Position numbers and translations under genes: made by a program. From positions 124,001 through 188,000 of the forward strand of contig NZ_CP050699.1 in NCBI RefSeq assembly GCF_005116675.2: a DNA stretch of 64,000 nt, given 5' to 3'. Shown here piece after piece: positions 17,253 to 27,462 of this stretch. Origin of the DNA: Desulfosediminicola ganghwensis. Lineage in GTDB: Bacteria; Desulfobacterota; Desulfobulbia; Desulfobulbales; Desulfocapsaceae. Under the pieces are notes generated by a model. The model did no database searches, was not told the origin of the DNA, and worked only from the letters and a program-made list of their open reading frames with translations. Each line of letters begins with the position of its first letter. Position 1 is the stretch's first letter.

Positions 17253-18194
17253 ATGGCAGAATTTATCCATAAGACCCTTATCGTGGGGTCAGGCCCCGCT
17301 GGGTACACAGCGGCCATCTACGCCTCCAGGGCAAACCTGAAACCGGTACTCTTTACCGGTCGTGAGCCGGGCGGGCAGCTGATCACCACCACCGAGGTTG
17401 AAAATTTCCCCGGTTACCCGCAGGGAACTGATGGGGCAACGATGATGGAAGATTTTCGCATGCAGGCAGAGCGTTTTGGCACCGAAGTCATCTACTCCTC
17501 CATCACCAGAGTTGATCTTGCCACCGGTCAAGGCTACCACTCAATCTGGACGGAAAGTGATGAAGAGTATCACACTCATACCGTGATCATTGCCACCGGG
17601 GCCGGGGCTAACTATCTGGGACTGGAGTCTGAACAGCGATTAATAAGCAAAGGAGTCAGTGCCTGTGCTGTATGTGACGGTTTTTTCTTCAAGAACCTGG
17701 TGGTGGGTGTGGTCGGTGGTGGAGATACTGCCTGTGAAGATGCCACCTATCTCGCTAAACTCTGCCCGACAGTGCACCTCTTTGTTCGCCGGGATGAACT
17801 GAGGGCTTCAAAAATCATGCAGCAACGGCTGTTTGCCACCGAAAACGTGCACATTCACTGGAACACGGAGGTCGAGGAAGTGCTCGGCCATAACGCCGTC
17901 ACCGGGGTACGGCTAATCAACAACAGGACCAATCATACTTCGGTGATGGAACTCGCCGGCCTGTTCGTAGCCATTGGCCACACACCAAGAACCGAGCTGT
18001 TCAAGGCATACCTGCAAACAGATGACACCGGATATATCATCACCCAGCCAGGGACATCCCGAACCGATGTGGCAGGTGTCTTTGCCTGCGGTGATGCCAT
18101 GGACAGAGTCTACCGTCAGGCGGTTACCGCCGCAGGAACCGGCTGCTGCGCCGCCCTTGATGCCGAACGCTATCTGGTAAGGAATAATCTCTGA
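17253..18194 (+). CDS. trxB: Thioredoxin-disulfide reductase
   Basis: The 313 residues carry the FAD motif GSGPAGYTAAIYASRA, the redox-active CAVC (C138/C141), the NADPH motif VVGGGDTACEDA and the terminal FAD motif GVFACGDAMD. All are standard for low-molecular-weight TrxB, which reduces thioredoxin (or a related redoxin) with NADPH in the cytoplasm. CAGGAG precedes the ATG. It lies 150 bases after the selenocysteine peroxiredoxin, on the same strand, which suggests a shared peroxide/thiol defence role. Confidence 0.93.
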   Translation: MAEFIHKTLIVGSGPAGYTAAIYASRANLKPVLFTGREPGGQLITTTEVENFPGYPQGTDGATMMEDFRMQAERFGTEVIYSSITRVDLATGQGYHSIWTESDEEYHTHTVIIATGAGANYLGLESEQRLISKGVSACAVCDGFFFKNLVVGVVGGGDTACEDATYLAKLCPTVHLFVRRDELRASKIMQQRLFATENVHIHWNTEVEEVLGHNAVTGVRLINNRTNHTSVMELAGLFVAIGHTPRTELFKAYLQTDDTGYIITQPGTSRTDVAGVFACGDAMDRVYRQAVTAAGTGCCAALDAERYLVRNNL

Positions 18195-18218
18195 AAGACA
18201 GAACGTGAGGTGAGAGGT

Positions 18219-18248
18219 GTGAGGAGCGCGTTAATCGCGACTCCTCAC
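18219..18248. terminator. Hairpin between convergent trxB and lon
   Basis: GTGAGGAG-CGCG-TTAAT-CGCG-A-CTCCTCAC is a strong 12-bp stem with a single bulge between the tail-to-tail genes. There is no U-tract on either side, so it may be a bidirectional terminator or an RNA-stabilising structure. Confidence 0.5.
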
Positions 18249-18269
18249 GCCTTGATCCTGACTGGTAGC

Positions 18270-20714
18270 TCAAGGAAAGCACACCTTCAGCACTTCATCA
18301 AAAGTCGCCACGAAATGCGGGGTAATGCCTTCCTTGATATGATCAGGAAGCAATTCAAAATCCCCCTCATTTTCCTTGGGCAGCAACACCTGTTTGACGT
18401 TGGAGCGCTTGGCTGCGATAATTTTTTCTTTTACTCCGCCAATTGGCATAACCAGACCGCTCAGGGTCAGCTCACCGGTCATTGCAGTGTCCTTTAAAAT
18501 CGGTTTGTTCACCGCCAGAGAGTAGAGCGAGCAGGCCATGGTAATACCCGCCGATGGACCATCTTTCGGAGTGGCACCCGCAGGTACGTGGAGGTGGATG
18601 AAGCTCTTTTTAAAAAACTCCGTTGCTTTTTCATCCTTTTCCAGCATTGAACGCACATAGCTGTACGCGATCTCAGATGATTCCACCATCACCTTGCCAA
18701 GCTGGCCCGTCTGCTTGAAGCCAGGATTACCGGTAGGAATCGGGATTGATTCGATGTAAAGCGTTGCACCCCCCATCGAAGTATACGCCAGGCCGCGAAT
18801 CACGCCGACCCGTGGCTTCTTGAATGCCTGGCCCTCGGTAAACATGCGCTTGCCCAGCAGATCTACCAGTTCACTTTTTTGAATTTTTACCACCTCGTCC
18901 GGATTCTTGACGATTCTGGTGACAGCCTTGCGAATAATTTTCTTGATACAATTCTCAAGACCGCGGACGCCAGCTTCCCTCGCCCAGCCGTCGGCAATAC
19001 CCGTAAGTACAGCCCGGGAAATCTTTACCTGCTTGGAGGTAATCCCATGCTGCTTGAGCTGCTTGGGCAGCAGATGCCGGGCACCGATTTCCACTTTCTC
19101 CTTCAGGATGTATCCCGGCAGCTGAATCAACTCCATACGATCGAGAAGCGGCCCGGGAATAGTCTCCAACTGATTCGCAGTACAGATAAAGAGCACTTTC
19201 GAGAGGTCAAAACGCACATCAAGATAATGATCGAGGAAATCCTTGTTCTGTTCAGGGTCGAGCACTTCAAGAAGCGCAGAAGCAGGATCGCCTCGGAAAC
19301 TTGCCCCGATTTTATCGATCTCATCGAGCATGATGAGCGGATTCGAGGTCTTGCAGGTCTTGATGGCCTGAATAAATTTACCCGGCATGGCACCTATATA
19401 GGTCCGCCTGTGGCCTTTGATCTCAGCCTCATCACGCATACCGCCTAAAGAGAAGCGATAGAACTCACGCCCCAGACTTTTAGCGATTGACTGACCGATG
19501 GAAGTTTTACCGACTCCCGGAGGGCCGGAGAGCAGAATAATCGAACCGCTGAGATCGCCTTTGACGATACCGACGTTGATCAGTTCCAGGATACGCTCCT
19601 TGACATCTTCGAGTCCGTAGTGATCCCGGTCGAGGATCTTCGCCGCCTTTATTGGGTCGTAATTATCCTCTGTGTAGACTCCCCACGGCAAAACGGTGAG
19701 CCAGTCGAGGTAGGCACGACTGACGTTGAACTCGGCGGATGAAGGGCCGAGCAACCTGAGCTTGTCGATCTCTTCCTTTATCTTGTCGAGCGCTTCCGTG
19801 CTTGGACGCAGTTTTTTCAGCCGCTGCTCATACTTCTCAATTTCAGCCTGGGTATCATCCTTGGCTATACCCAGTTCCTTTTTGATCTCCTGCAGTTGCT
19901 GTTTGAGGAAAAACTCGCGCTGCTGCTTGGAGAGTTGCTCTTCTATACGCTTGGAGATCTGCGCTTTCAGCTTGGAGATCTCCAGCTCTTTTTTCAACAG
20001 TACCAGGGAAGCTTCGATACGCTTGCGTACATCTTCAAGCTCGAGAATCTTCTGGATATCAGCACCGGAAGAAGTAGTCATGGAGGCGGAAAAGTCTGCC
20101 AATGCGCTGGGGTCGCTCAGGTTAATTCGCTCAATGAGCAACGACAAACCTTCCTTGAACAAGGGGTTGAGCGCGACCAGCTCTTTTATACAATCGATAA
20201 TAGCGACAGAGTACGCCTTCAGTTCCTCTGTGTTGTCAATCTGCTCCTCAGGGAGATAATTGACATCGGCATAAAAAACGGTTTCTTTGCGGTAGAGGTT
20301 CAGCACCTCAAAACGCTCAAGCGCCTGCGCCATCAGCGTCAGAGGCTCACCAGGCTCCCTGGGCGGGGTTGCCTGAACCACGCGCACCACCACGCCAACA
20401 TTGAAGAACTCCTCCGGATTTTCCGGGCGCCTCGGCATGGCATCTTCGGTCGGCCTGGTAAGCAGCAGACCGAGATACATCGGGGTGGACTTTTCGCCGA
20501 CATCGAGCAACGCCCGCTGGACTTTTGGATCATCGACAATAATTGGCCCCATCATCTTCGGAAACATGGGCCGATCGTGAAGGGGAATAATCAGCAGTTT
20601 TTCCGGAAGCAGATCCTTCGAGACAACGAGGGACTTGTCATTATTTTCTTCAACATTCTCTTCTTCAAGTGAATCAAATTCTTCGGGTGTTAATACAGTT
20701 GGTTTTTCAGCCAT
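18270..20714 (-). CDS. lon: ATP-dependent protease Lon
   Basis: The 814 residues have the full Lon layout: an N-terminal LAN substrate domain ([13 protein letters not shown]), a central coiled coil ([20 protein letters not shown]), an AAA+ module (Walker [10 protein letters not shown]; Walker [12 protein letters not shown]) and a C-terminal protease domain. The catalytic Ser is in [10 protein letters not shown] and the Lys in [12 protein letters not shown]. It degrades misfolded and regulatory proteins in the cytoplasm. AAAGGAG precedes the ATG. No clean sigma-32-like promoter was found by eye. Confidence 0.95.
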   Translation of the reverse strand: MAEKPTVLTPEEFDSLEEENVEENNDKSLVVSKDLLPEKLLIIPLHDRPMFPKMMGPIIVDDPKVQRALLDVGEKSTPMYLGLLLTRPTEDAMPRRPENPEEFFNVGVVVRVVQATPPREPGEPLTLMAQALERFEVLNLYRKETVFYADVNYLPEEQIDNTEELKAYSVAIIDCIKELVALNPLFKEGLSLLIERINLSDPSALADFSASMTTSSGADIQKILELEDVRKRIEASLVLLKKELEISKLKAQISKRIEEQLSKQQREFFLKQQLQEIKKELGIAKDDTQAEIEKYEQRLKKLRPSTEALDKIKEEIDKLRLLGPSSAEFNVSRAYLDWLTVLPWGVYTEDNYDPIKAAKILDRDHYGLEDVKERILELINVGIVKGDLSGSIILLSGPPGVGKTSIGQSIAKSLGREFYRFSLGGMRDEAEIKGHRRTYIGAMPGKFIQAIKTCKTSNPLIMLDEIDKIGASFRGDPASALLEVLDPEQNKDFLDHYLDVRFDLSKVLFICTANQLETIPGPLLDRMELIQLPGYILKEKVEIGARHLLPKQLKQHGITSKQVKISRAVLTGIADGWAREAGVRGLENCIKKIIRKAVTRIVKNPDEVVKIQKSELVDLLGKRMFTEGQAFKKPRVGVIRGLAYTSMGGATLYIESIPIPTGNPGFKQTGQLGKVMVESSEIAYSYVRSMLEKDEKATEFFKKSFIHLHVPAGATPKDGPSAGITMACSLYSLAVNKPILKDTAMTGELTLSGLVMPIGGVKEKIIAAKRSNVKQVLLPKENEGDFELLPDHIKEGITPHFVATFDEVLKVCFP

Positions 20715-21029
20715 GTAGTCACTCCTTTAGAGCAAATATATCCCATCACGAAATCAAGCTTGAATACTTGATTTTATATAGGTTTTGTGCGTTCTTCAGG
20801 GCGGGACTTCTATTAAAACCTACAGGTTTGAATTGCCGAAAGTCAAGGCAATTGTCCCGCCCGTTCTTCTCGTAATCTACCTGAACTGATAATCATTATC
20901 CTTTCACAAGTGAAGTAGTTCAATATTAAATTATCTTCATTTTCCTGTTCCATTGCAAATAGTTGCGGAAAAATCGTTAAATAAAATACACCATTCTTCA
21001 ACAAGTCCCTGTCTGGCAGTAGCTTTCAG
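20715..21029. other. Intergenic upstream of lon
   Basis: AT-rich DNA between the end of the IMPase-family gene and lon. It holds the lon ribosome binding site and a Fur-box-like palindrome at 20888-20900; nothing else was recognised. Confidence 0.5.
20888..20900. promoter_or_regulatory. Fur-box-like palindrome
   Basis: GATAATCATTATC is a perfect 6-1-6 palindrome identical to two thirds of the classical Fur consensus. It lies about 175 bp upstream of the lon start. Binding by a Fur-family protein is inferred only. Confidence 0.4.
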
Positions 21030-21800
21030 TTATTCCTCAACCACCAGCTTTCGCAGCTGCTCGTGAATCAAGCCGTTTGTCGCCACCAACCCTCCCGCCG
21101 GATAATCAATTCCTCCACGATAATCCGTCAACATCCCGCCAGCTTCCTGGACCAGCAGCACTCCTGCGGCAACATCATAGATATTCAGGCATTGCTCCCA
21201 ATAGCCATCCAGCTTCCCCGCTGCTACCCAGGCCAGATCGAGGGCTGCAGAACCGTGTCTCCTGAAATCACGGACTTTTGGAATCACTCTGGAAAATGCC
21301 CCCAGATTATCAGGCTGGAACCCCTCTCTGATACAGGCAAAGCCTGATGACAATACAGAATCGATCAGCTTGGACGTGCCCGAGACGGTAATCCTATTAT
21401 TGTTCAGGCAGGCGCCTTTGCCACGCTCCGCTGAAAACATCTGGCCGAGCACGGGCGCATAGACCACTCCCGCCACAATCTCCCCCTTTCGCTGCAAGGC
21501 AATGGAGACAGTGTAACCCGGCAGTCCCTGAATATAGGAGTTCGTACCGTCGATCGGGTCAATTATCCAGCAGCTGTCACTCTGTTTATCGAGCAGCCCT
21601 TGCTCCTCCCCCAGGATTGAGTGGTTGGGAAATTTGGCAGCTATCCGTGAACGCAGGTAGGCTTCTACTTTTTTATCTACTGAGGTCACCAGATCCCTGG
21701 CGCTTTTATACTCAATCGACACTTCTTTGAAGCTGGCGGACTCCGCGACACAGATGGCCCCCGCCGCTTCGGCCAGTTCATTTAAAAACGCATGATTCAT
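21030..21800 (-). CDS. Inositol monophosphatase family protein
   Basis: The 256 residues show the metal-dependent phosphatase motifs GEEQG (Glu ligand), WIIDPIDGTNSYIQG (the DPxDGT signature) and, near the C-terminus, CLNIYDVAAG in place of the usual WDxAAG (Asp ligand kept). It resembles SuhB/IMPase and CysQ-like enzymes that act on inositol phosphates, PAP or fructose-1,6-bisphosphate; the substrate cannot be told. A GGTGA site precedes the ATG. It is divergent from acnA. Confidence 0.85.
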   Translation of the reverse strand: MNHAFLNELAEAAGAICVAESASFKEVSIEYKSARDLVTSVDKKVEAYLRSRIAAKFPNHSILGEEQGLLDKQSDSCWIIDPIDGTNSYIQGLPGYTVSIALQRKGEIVAGVVYAPVLGQMFSAERGKGACLNNNRITVSGTSKLIDSVLSSGFACIREGFQPDNLGAFSRVIPKVRDFRRHGSAALDLAWVAAGKLDGYWEQCLNIYDVAAGVLLVQEAGGMLTDYRGGIDYPAGGLVATNGLIHEQLRKLVVEE

Positions 21801-22117
21801 CTATTATTCACCATAATTAACCAACTATGATATCGTATAAAAATCAGCTCATAGCTGCTACAGCCTCCATTAGAACAGCACTAAACGATTACCATCTTTG
21901 CTGACTTCCGGAGACACGTCGTGGCCTTATATCGTGCATTGGATTTCCCAATCAGGCACGTGAATTCTTCAGGTTACGTTTGCCCCTCGCTAAATCGAAA
22001 CGTAATACGTATGATTAAATAATATACTACAAGCTGTTAGAGGATGACATGATGACCGTATGATATTGCAAACATTATTTTCTTAACTGACTGCGATCCA
22101 GCAAGACGAGGGAAACT
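21801..22117. other. Divergent promoter region of the IMPase-family gene and acnA
   Basis: Noncoding. The inverted repeat at 21974-22005 is the main visible structure. It should hold the acnA promoter. Confidence 0.5.
21974..22005. promoter_or_regulatory. Inverted repeat upstream of acnA
   Basis: TTACGTTT and its perfect complement AAACGTAA are separated by 16 bases, about 110 bp before the acnA start. The half-site spacing (24 bp centre to centre) fits a protein operator or a weak hairpin. No regulator can be named. Confidence 0.35.
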
Positions 22118-24883
22118 ATGACTGAAAACAGCAGGAGTGATTTCAGCGACTACCAGCGAACATTCAAGGCCGGCAAAAAAACATACCGCTATTTTTCCAT
22201 AAAAGAACTCGAGGCCCGGGGGCTCGCCGATATAGGCCGCCTGCCCTACTCGATCCGCATCCTGGTTGAAAACCTGTTGCGCAACTACGACGGAGCCATT
22301 GTCAGGGCAGAAGAACTTGCCGCCATAGCAAACTGGCAGACCAACTATGATGCCCCTGTCGAGATCCCCTACCATCCTGCCAGGGTGCTTATGCAGGATT
22401 TTACCGGCGTACCGGCCGTGGTGGATCTTGCTGCCATGCGTGACGCTGTTAAAGAACTTGGCGGCGATCCCGATATCGTCAACCCCACAGTTCCAGTCGA
22501 GCTGGTGGTCGACCACTCGGTACAGGTGGACTACTCCGGCACCCGTTACAGTCTGACCCAGAACGTGGAGCGGGAATACGAACGGAATAGCGAAAGATAC
22601 AAGTTACTGAAATGGGCTCAGAAAAGTTTCAGTAACTTCAAGGTAGTCCCGCCAAACTCAGGCATCTGCCACCAGGTGAACCTCGAGCATCTCGGCCAGG
22701 TTGTCATAGCCGCAGACCAGGCAGGCGACAAACAGCCCCTCGCCTATCCCGATACAGTGGTCGGGCTCGACTCACACACACCTATGATCAACGCCATAGG
22801 AGTCATGGGCTGGGGAGTTGGCGGTATCGAGGCCGAGGCGGTAATGCTTGGTCAACCTTACTACATGTCGATCCCCGAAGTTATCGGCGTGCGCCTCACA
22901 GGCTGTCTCAAGCCCGGCATCACCGCCACCGACATGGTGCTGACCATTACGGAGATGCTACGCAACTATAAAGTGGTAGAAAAGTTCGTAGAGTTTTTCG
23001 GCCCCGGTCTCAAGAACCTCTCCATCCCCGACAGGGCCACCGTTTCAAATATGACCCCTGAATATGGGGCAACCCTCGGATTTTTCCCGGTGGACGAGGC
23101 CACTCTCGACTATCTCGAGATTACCGGCAGATCCGAACAAGCTGTCAGAACCAAAGCATACGGCATCGCGAATGCACTTTTTTATGAAGAGGATGAATCC
23201 ATCGAGTACACAGCCACTCTCGAACTCGATCTCTCCAGCATCGAACCATCTCTGGCCGGCCCTGCCCGGCCCCAGGACAGGGTGCCACTTTCCGAGATGA
23301 AAGACACCTTTGGCGACATTCTGGGCTGCACCTATAACCGTGATGCATCGCTTGAGAACATCTCTACCTTTCTCGATGAATCCGGTTCCTGCACTACCAG
23401 GAAACCGGACTGTAGCGCTGTGGCAAAACGCGATATCGAAATCACCCTGCACAACATCCCTGAGAAAATCGGAGACGGTTCCGTGGTGATCGCCGCCATA
23501 ACCTCCTGCACCAACACCTCCAACCCCAATGTTCTGATTGGTGCCGGTCTCATGGCCCGCCAGGCAGTCCAGCGCGGCCTGAAAGTTCCGGCCTATGTTA
23601 AGACCTCCTTCGCTCCGGGTTCAAGGGTGGTGAGCAACTATCTTGAGACTGCCGGTCTGATGCCGTATTTCGAAGCGCTTGGGTTTCATATCACAGCCTT
23701 TGGCTGCACTACCTGTATAGGCAACAGCGGCCCCCTCAACCCGGAAGTGGAAAGCGCCATTGACGAGCATAACCTCAACGTTGCCGCCATGCTCTCCGGC
23801 AACCGAAATTTCGAGGCGCGTATCCACCAGAAGATCAAATCCAACTTTCTCGCCTCCCCGATGCTGGTTCTGGCATTCGCCCTTGCCGGACGCGTCGATA
23901 TCGATCTCACCACAGAACCGGTGAGCCTCGACCCGAATGGAGACCCGGTTTATCTCCATGAGCTCTGGCCTGACAATGAAGAGATCGAAACACTGGTCAG
24001 GGAGAACGTCACTAAAGAGAATTTTACCCACCAGTATTCAAAGATTTTCTCCGGCGACCAGTTCTGGGACAACCTCCATGTCAAGGAGTCTACGACCTAT
24101 CCCTGGGATGATACATCAACCTATATCAAGCGGCCGCCCTACTTTGACGATTTTTCAATTGAGCCCGGCATCACCCCGGATCTTGAAAATGCGCGGGTCT
24201 TTTTGCTGCTTGGCGACAGCGTCACCACCGACCATATTTCTCCGGCAGGGGCCATACCTGTTGAATATCCTGCCGGCACCTATCTCCTCCAACAGGGAGT
24301 CACACCAGAACATTTCAACTCCTACGGTTCACGACGTGGTAATCACGAGGTCATGATGCGCGGTACTTTCGGAAACATCAGGATAAAGAACCAGATGATC
24401 AAGCCCAAAGAAGGGAGTTTCACACTAAAATTTCCAGAAAAAACCGAGTTGTTCAATTATGAAGCGGCAATGCGTTACCAGAAGGAGCAGGTACCGCTGG
24501 TGGTACTGGCAGGTAAAGAGTACGGCACAGGTTCCTCAAGGGACTGGGCTGCAAAAGGCTCCAGGTTGCTTGGAGTCCGAGCTGTAATTGCAGGCAGCTA
24601 TGAGCGGATACACCGCAACAATCTGGTGGGAATGGGTGTGCTTCCCCTGATGTTTGCCGAAAATGACTCAATCGAGAGTCTCGGCTTAAAAGGTGATGAG
24701 CTCTTCTTTATTGCCGGACTCGAAGGCATGACGCCGCGTAAAGAACTGCAGGTGCGTGCCCAGTCACCTGATGGCGCTGAGACCAAATTCACTGTAACCT
24801 CCCGCCTCGATACCCTGGTCGATATCAACTATTTCGAAAACGGCGGCATCCTCCCATTTGTGTTGCGGAAGATGATGAAATAA
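22118..24883 (+). CDS. acnA: Aconitate hydratase, AcnA type
   Basis: The 921 residues have the AcnA/IRP1 organisation. The substrate loop is VDHSVQVD, the [4Fe-4S] cysteines are in SCTNTSNPNVL and FGCTTCIGNSGPL, and the C-terminal swivel domain carries GDSVTTDHISPAG, NSYGSRRGNHEVMMRG and GTGSSRDWAAKG. It interconverts citrate and isocitrate in the oxidative or reductive TCA cycle. GAGGG lies just upstream of the ATG, and a strong terminator follows the stop. It is monocistronic. Confidence 0.95.
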   Translation: MTENSRSDFSDYQRTFKAGKKTYRYFSIKELEARGLADIGRLPYSIRILVENLLRNYDGAIVRAEELAAIANWQTNYDAPVEIPYHPARVLMQDFTGVPAVVDLAAMRDAVKELGGDPDIVNPTVPVELVVDHSVQVDYSGTRYSLTQNVEREYERNSERYKLLKWAQKSFSNFKVVPPNSGICHQVNLEHLGQVVIAADQAGDKQPLAYPDTVVGLDSHTPMINAIGVMGWGVGGIEAEAVMLGQPYYMSIPEVIGVRLTGCLKPGITATDMVLTITEMLRNYKVVEKFVEFFGPGLKNLSIPDRATVSNMTPEYGATLGFFPVDEATLDYLEITGRSEQAVRTKAYGIANALFYEEDESIEYTATLELDLSSIEPSLAGPARPQDRVPLSEMKDTFGDILGCTYNRDASLENISTFLDESGSCTTRKPDCSAVAKRDIEITLHNIPEKIGDGSVVIAAITSCTNTSNPNVLIGAGLMARQAVQRGLKVPAYVKTSFAPGSRVVSNYLETAGLMPYFEALGFHITAFGCTTCIGNSGPLNPEVESAIDEHNLNVAAMLSGNRNFEARIHQKIKSNFLASPMLVLAFALAGRVDIDLTTEPVSLDPNGDPVYLHELWPDNEEIETLVRENVTKENFTHQYSKIFSGDQFWDNLHVKESTTYPWDDTSTYIKRPPYFDDFSIEPGITPDLENARVFLLLGDSVTTDHISPAGAIPVEYPAGTYLLQQGVTPEHFNSYGSRRGNHEVMMRGTFGNIRIKNQMIKPKEGSFTLKFPEKTELFNYEAAMRYQKEQVPLVVLAGKEYGTGSSRDWAAKGSRLLGVRAVIAGSYERIHRNNLVGMGVLPLMFAENDSIESLGLKGDELFFIAGLEGMTPRKELQVRAQSPDGAETKFTVTSRLDTLVDINYFENGGILPFVLRKMMK

Positions 24884-24900
24884 CATGTCATGACAACAAA

Positions 24901-24940
24901 TAAAAAATGCCCGCTCCAAAATTGGAGCGGGCATTTTTTA
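24901..24940 (+). terminator. Intrinsic terminator of acnA
   Basis: The stem ATGCCCGCTCCAA/TTGGAGCGGGCAT is flanked by an A-run and a run of six T residues, 17 bases after the acnA stop. It would also serve the leftward direction. Confidence 0.9.
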
Positions 24941-25002
24941 ATGCGTCGTACTTTCCGTTCTCTACCAGACTCTAGCAAAGAGGATGACTTCGAGATTGAA
25001 AT

Positions 25003-25884
25003 CTATTTCAGCAGTGCTGCCAGATCCGGCTTCCGATTGATGATTATCTCCTTCAGCCTTGGGGCGAGTTCATTTTCCGGGTTGTTTTTTACGAAATCAT
25101 ACGCTTTGACGTAGTTTTTCGCCACCAGGGTATCAAGCATTACACCTGCTTGCTCATGGTCGGAGGCAACTTCCAGGATAAAGATAATCGCATCCGGTGT
25201 CATCTGTGCTACCGCTTCTTCACTGATGGAGTAAATGCCTTTAAAAATCGCATCCACCTGTGGATGATCCATTACTTCATGTAGCAGCAGGGTAGCGATG
25301 TTGGCATCACTATCAAACATTTTCCGAATAACGAGAGGTACACATGGATGGTTGGGAAGACCAACAACGAACCCAAAAGCTTTGGTCAGGTTCTTATCGG
25401 CAAGGGCGGCTGCCAACTGATCTTTCAGCGGATGATCGGGGATTCGCTCCAGCATGTAGGTGATGACATCTGAGGAAAGCTCGCGAATATAATCTTCCTC
25501 AAGCTTGGTCATGCCATTGAGGATCGAGGGCACTCCAGGGTGATCCGGCAGCTGCTTCAGCACCCTCACCGCGCTGGCATAGCTCAGGCCTTTCAGGGTA
25601 TCACTATTGGTGGAATACATCTCCTGCCTGACTTTACTGACATAGTCAGAGGTCGGGTACTTCTCCATAAAGTCGAACGCCCGATCAAAATCCCAGCCGG
25701 TTATCTTCTCAGGATTCTGTTTGATGAGATTATACTCCTCGATCATCTCGAGATTATCAGAAGCATCCGCGTCAACATTCTCAGCGTCATCCTTCTGCTC
25801 CTGCTCACCATTTGCGGAAAGCTTTGATGTAAGCTTGGCAAAAAGCCCGCCACCTTTCTTCACGTCATCGTTCGTATTGGTCAT
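25003..25884 (-). CDS. Helical-repeat (alpha-solenoid) protein of unknown function
   Basis: The 293 residues have an acidic low-complexity N-terminus (DDAENVDADASDN) followed by roughly six repeats of about 35-40 residues, each with a [DN]HP or NNP turn: DHPGVPSIL, DHPLKDQL, NHPCVPLVI, DHPQVDAIF, DHEQAGVML, NNPENELAP. The pattern suggests stacked helical hairpins for protein binding. There is no signal peptide or membrane span. I do not recognise a named family. Confidence 0.65.
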   Translation of the reverse strand: MTNTNDDVKKGGGLFAKLTSKLSANGEQEQKDDAENVDADASDNLEMIEEYNLIKQNPEKITGWDFDRAFDFMEKYPTSDYVSKVRQEMYSTNSDTLKGLSYASAVRVLKQLPDHPGVPSILNGMTKLEEDYIRELSSDVITYMLERIPDHPLKDQLAAALADKNLTKAFGFVVGLPNHPCVPLVIRKMFDSDANIATLLLHEVMDHPQVDAIFKGIYSISEEAVAQMTPDAIIFILEVASDHEQAGVMLDTLVAKNYVKAYDFVKNNPENELAPRLKEIIINRKPDLAALLK

Positions 25885-26146
25885 TCGGAATCACTTTGAA
25901 CTTTCAGGTTTAGCAACATGGTCCTGACACGAGAAGGTGCCGGGAAACGCTTTTCCTGCCAGAGCATTTCACAGTTCAACAACTGCCGCCATAAAGGGAG
26001 AAAAAGTCATGCAGTACGCTGACCGATGAGCGTAAAGTGCGCATAGGCCGGTCAATTTTCTATATCAGCTGGAAAGTATAATGCGAATACAGCCGCTCCT
26101 GCAAGCCAAAAGGATAAACGAAGGGGCAATTCCTTGTGCATCGCTC

Positions 26147-27013
26147 CTATGATAAGGCGATACCACTGATATCGTCGTTCATCTTGAAGCGTGGATAGGC
26201 AAGACATCTAGGGTCATCCTGCTGGAGAGACCGAACCCGGTCGCGAACTGCTGAAAGTCCGCCTTGTTGAAAGATCGTCGCCAGAAGATCCTGATCATGA
26301 GGGAGGTTGAGATCGTAGTTAGGAAGGACAAGACCGTCCGTGTAGAGAATGATCGCGGCTACACCGTCTAAAGTTTCTGAACCGCTTGAGACAAAATGTA
26401 AGGCATCGTTTTCACCGTTGAGTACACCATAATCGACATTCATCCTACGTCGAACGTGCAGTATCTGCTCTGCCAGCGCCACGCCAATAGGTTCACTGCT
26501 TGCCGGGCCGATTTTCTGCCACAAGGAGAGTGTCTCAGCATCATGGTCTTCCGGCTCGACGAGTTGACGGCTGGTACCGTCATGGCCAATAAGCTGGATT
26601 CGGCAGTCTCCGGTCTGGCACCAGTGAAACTGGTCACCATCCATTTCGATCACAGCAAGACTGGTGGTCCAATGTTCTTCCTTTCTGGTAAGGTCAACGC
26701 CTGAGGATAGCATTTTGCTGTGTATGGCTTCATTAGCCGCCACCATACGCTCAGTCAGGGAAAGGTTGCGGTCTGCAAATACATCCGCAGCAATATTGGA
26801 AGCGAGAAAGCCACCGGTCACACCATCGTAGAGGGTGCCGCTCAAACTGGTTGCCCCGTCAAACACACCATAGAGCCCATCGGTAATCAGTTGTGCATCC
26901 TCATTAAAGTTACCGCTCCCCTGTTCAAATACAGCCTCAACCTGAGAAAGTTCGGCAGATGGAACAGGGATTACTCGCTTATCGGCACTGTTTTCTGAAT
27001 ATGGGCAAAGCAT
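26147..27013 (-). CDS. PP2C-like serine/threonine phosphatase
   Basis: The 288 residues include the PPM metal-binding signatures NEDAQL, GLYGVFDGATS, WCQTGDCRIQL and ILYTDGLVLP, with the aspartates placed as in PP2C phosphatases. It is a cytoplasmic, Mn/Mg-dependent protein phosphatase; no kinase partner is adjacent. A GGAG is present upstream but spaced rather far (12 bases), so a slightly different start is possible. Confidence 0.8.
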   Translation of the reverse strand: MLCPYSENSADKRVIPVPSAELSQVEAVFEQGSGNFNEDAQLITDGLYGVFDGATSLSGTLYDGVTGGFLASNIAADVFADRNLSLTERMVAANEAIHSKMLSSGVDLTRKEEHWTTSLAVIEMDGDQFHWCQTGDCRIQLIGHDGTSRQLVEPEDHDAETLSLWQKIGPASSEPIGVALAEQILHVRRRMNVDYGVLNGENDALHFVSSGSETLDGVAAIILYTDGLVLPNYDLNLPHDQDLLATIFQQGGLSAVRDRVRSLQQDDPRCLAYPRFKMNDDISGIALS

Positions 27014-27462
27014 CAGGGCAATAATCTCCAGGTACGTTTTATACGGTTATGAAAACGTACTATAGAACACTGGGCTGACACATCAAATCGTTAGTTCCGA
27101 TAGCAGGATTACCACTCATGCCAATTGATTATATCAATTCATCAACAGACCGAAGTTCTATTCAATTCCCTGTGGGTTATGATGATTTCATGCCTCTTCC
27201 GACAGCTCTGTTCATTCTGGAATCTGCTATTTCGCGGGACTTTTCGTTTACACTCGCTATAATCCCGATAGAATTGCAGTGACTCGACTCCTCATCTTAC
27301 GGCAGTAACAATAGCTGGCCCCTCCCCTCTTTGCGCTACCTCTATTGAGACGTCTGAACCTGAAACACATCCGCACCGCTGCAATCATCTGCGGCAACAT
27401 CCAAAAGACAATCTATAGAATTTCATGAAATATCATTTCATTAACATAACATCCTGTAAAAT
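27014..27462. other. Intergenic, nothing recognised
   Basis: This lies between the divergent phosphatase and GltD-like genes. It is AT-rich near 27400-27460. No open frame, hairpin or operator of note. Confidence 0.5.

Noticed and set aside
19726-20672. Long plus-strand frames opposite lon
   Set aside because: Ser/Leu-rich antisense translations of the Lon coiled-coil region; not protein-like.
20715-20880. Heat-shock sigma-32 promoter of lon
   Set aside because: I looked for CTTGAA/CCCCAT elements; only poor partial matches were found at wrong spacing.
23045-24031. Minus-strand frames opposite acnA
   Set aside because: Shadows of the conserved aconitase gene.
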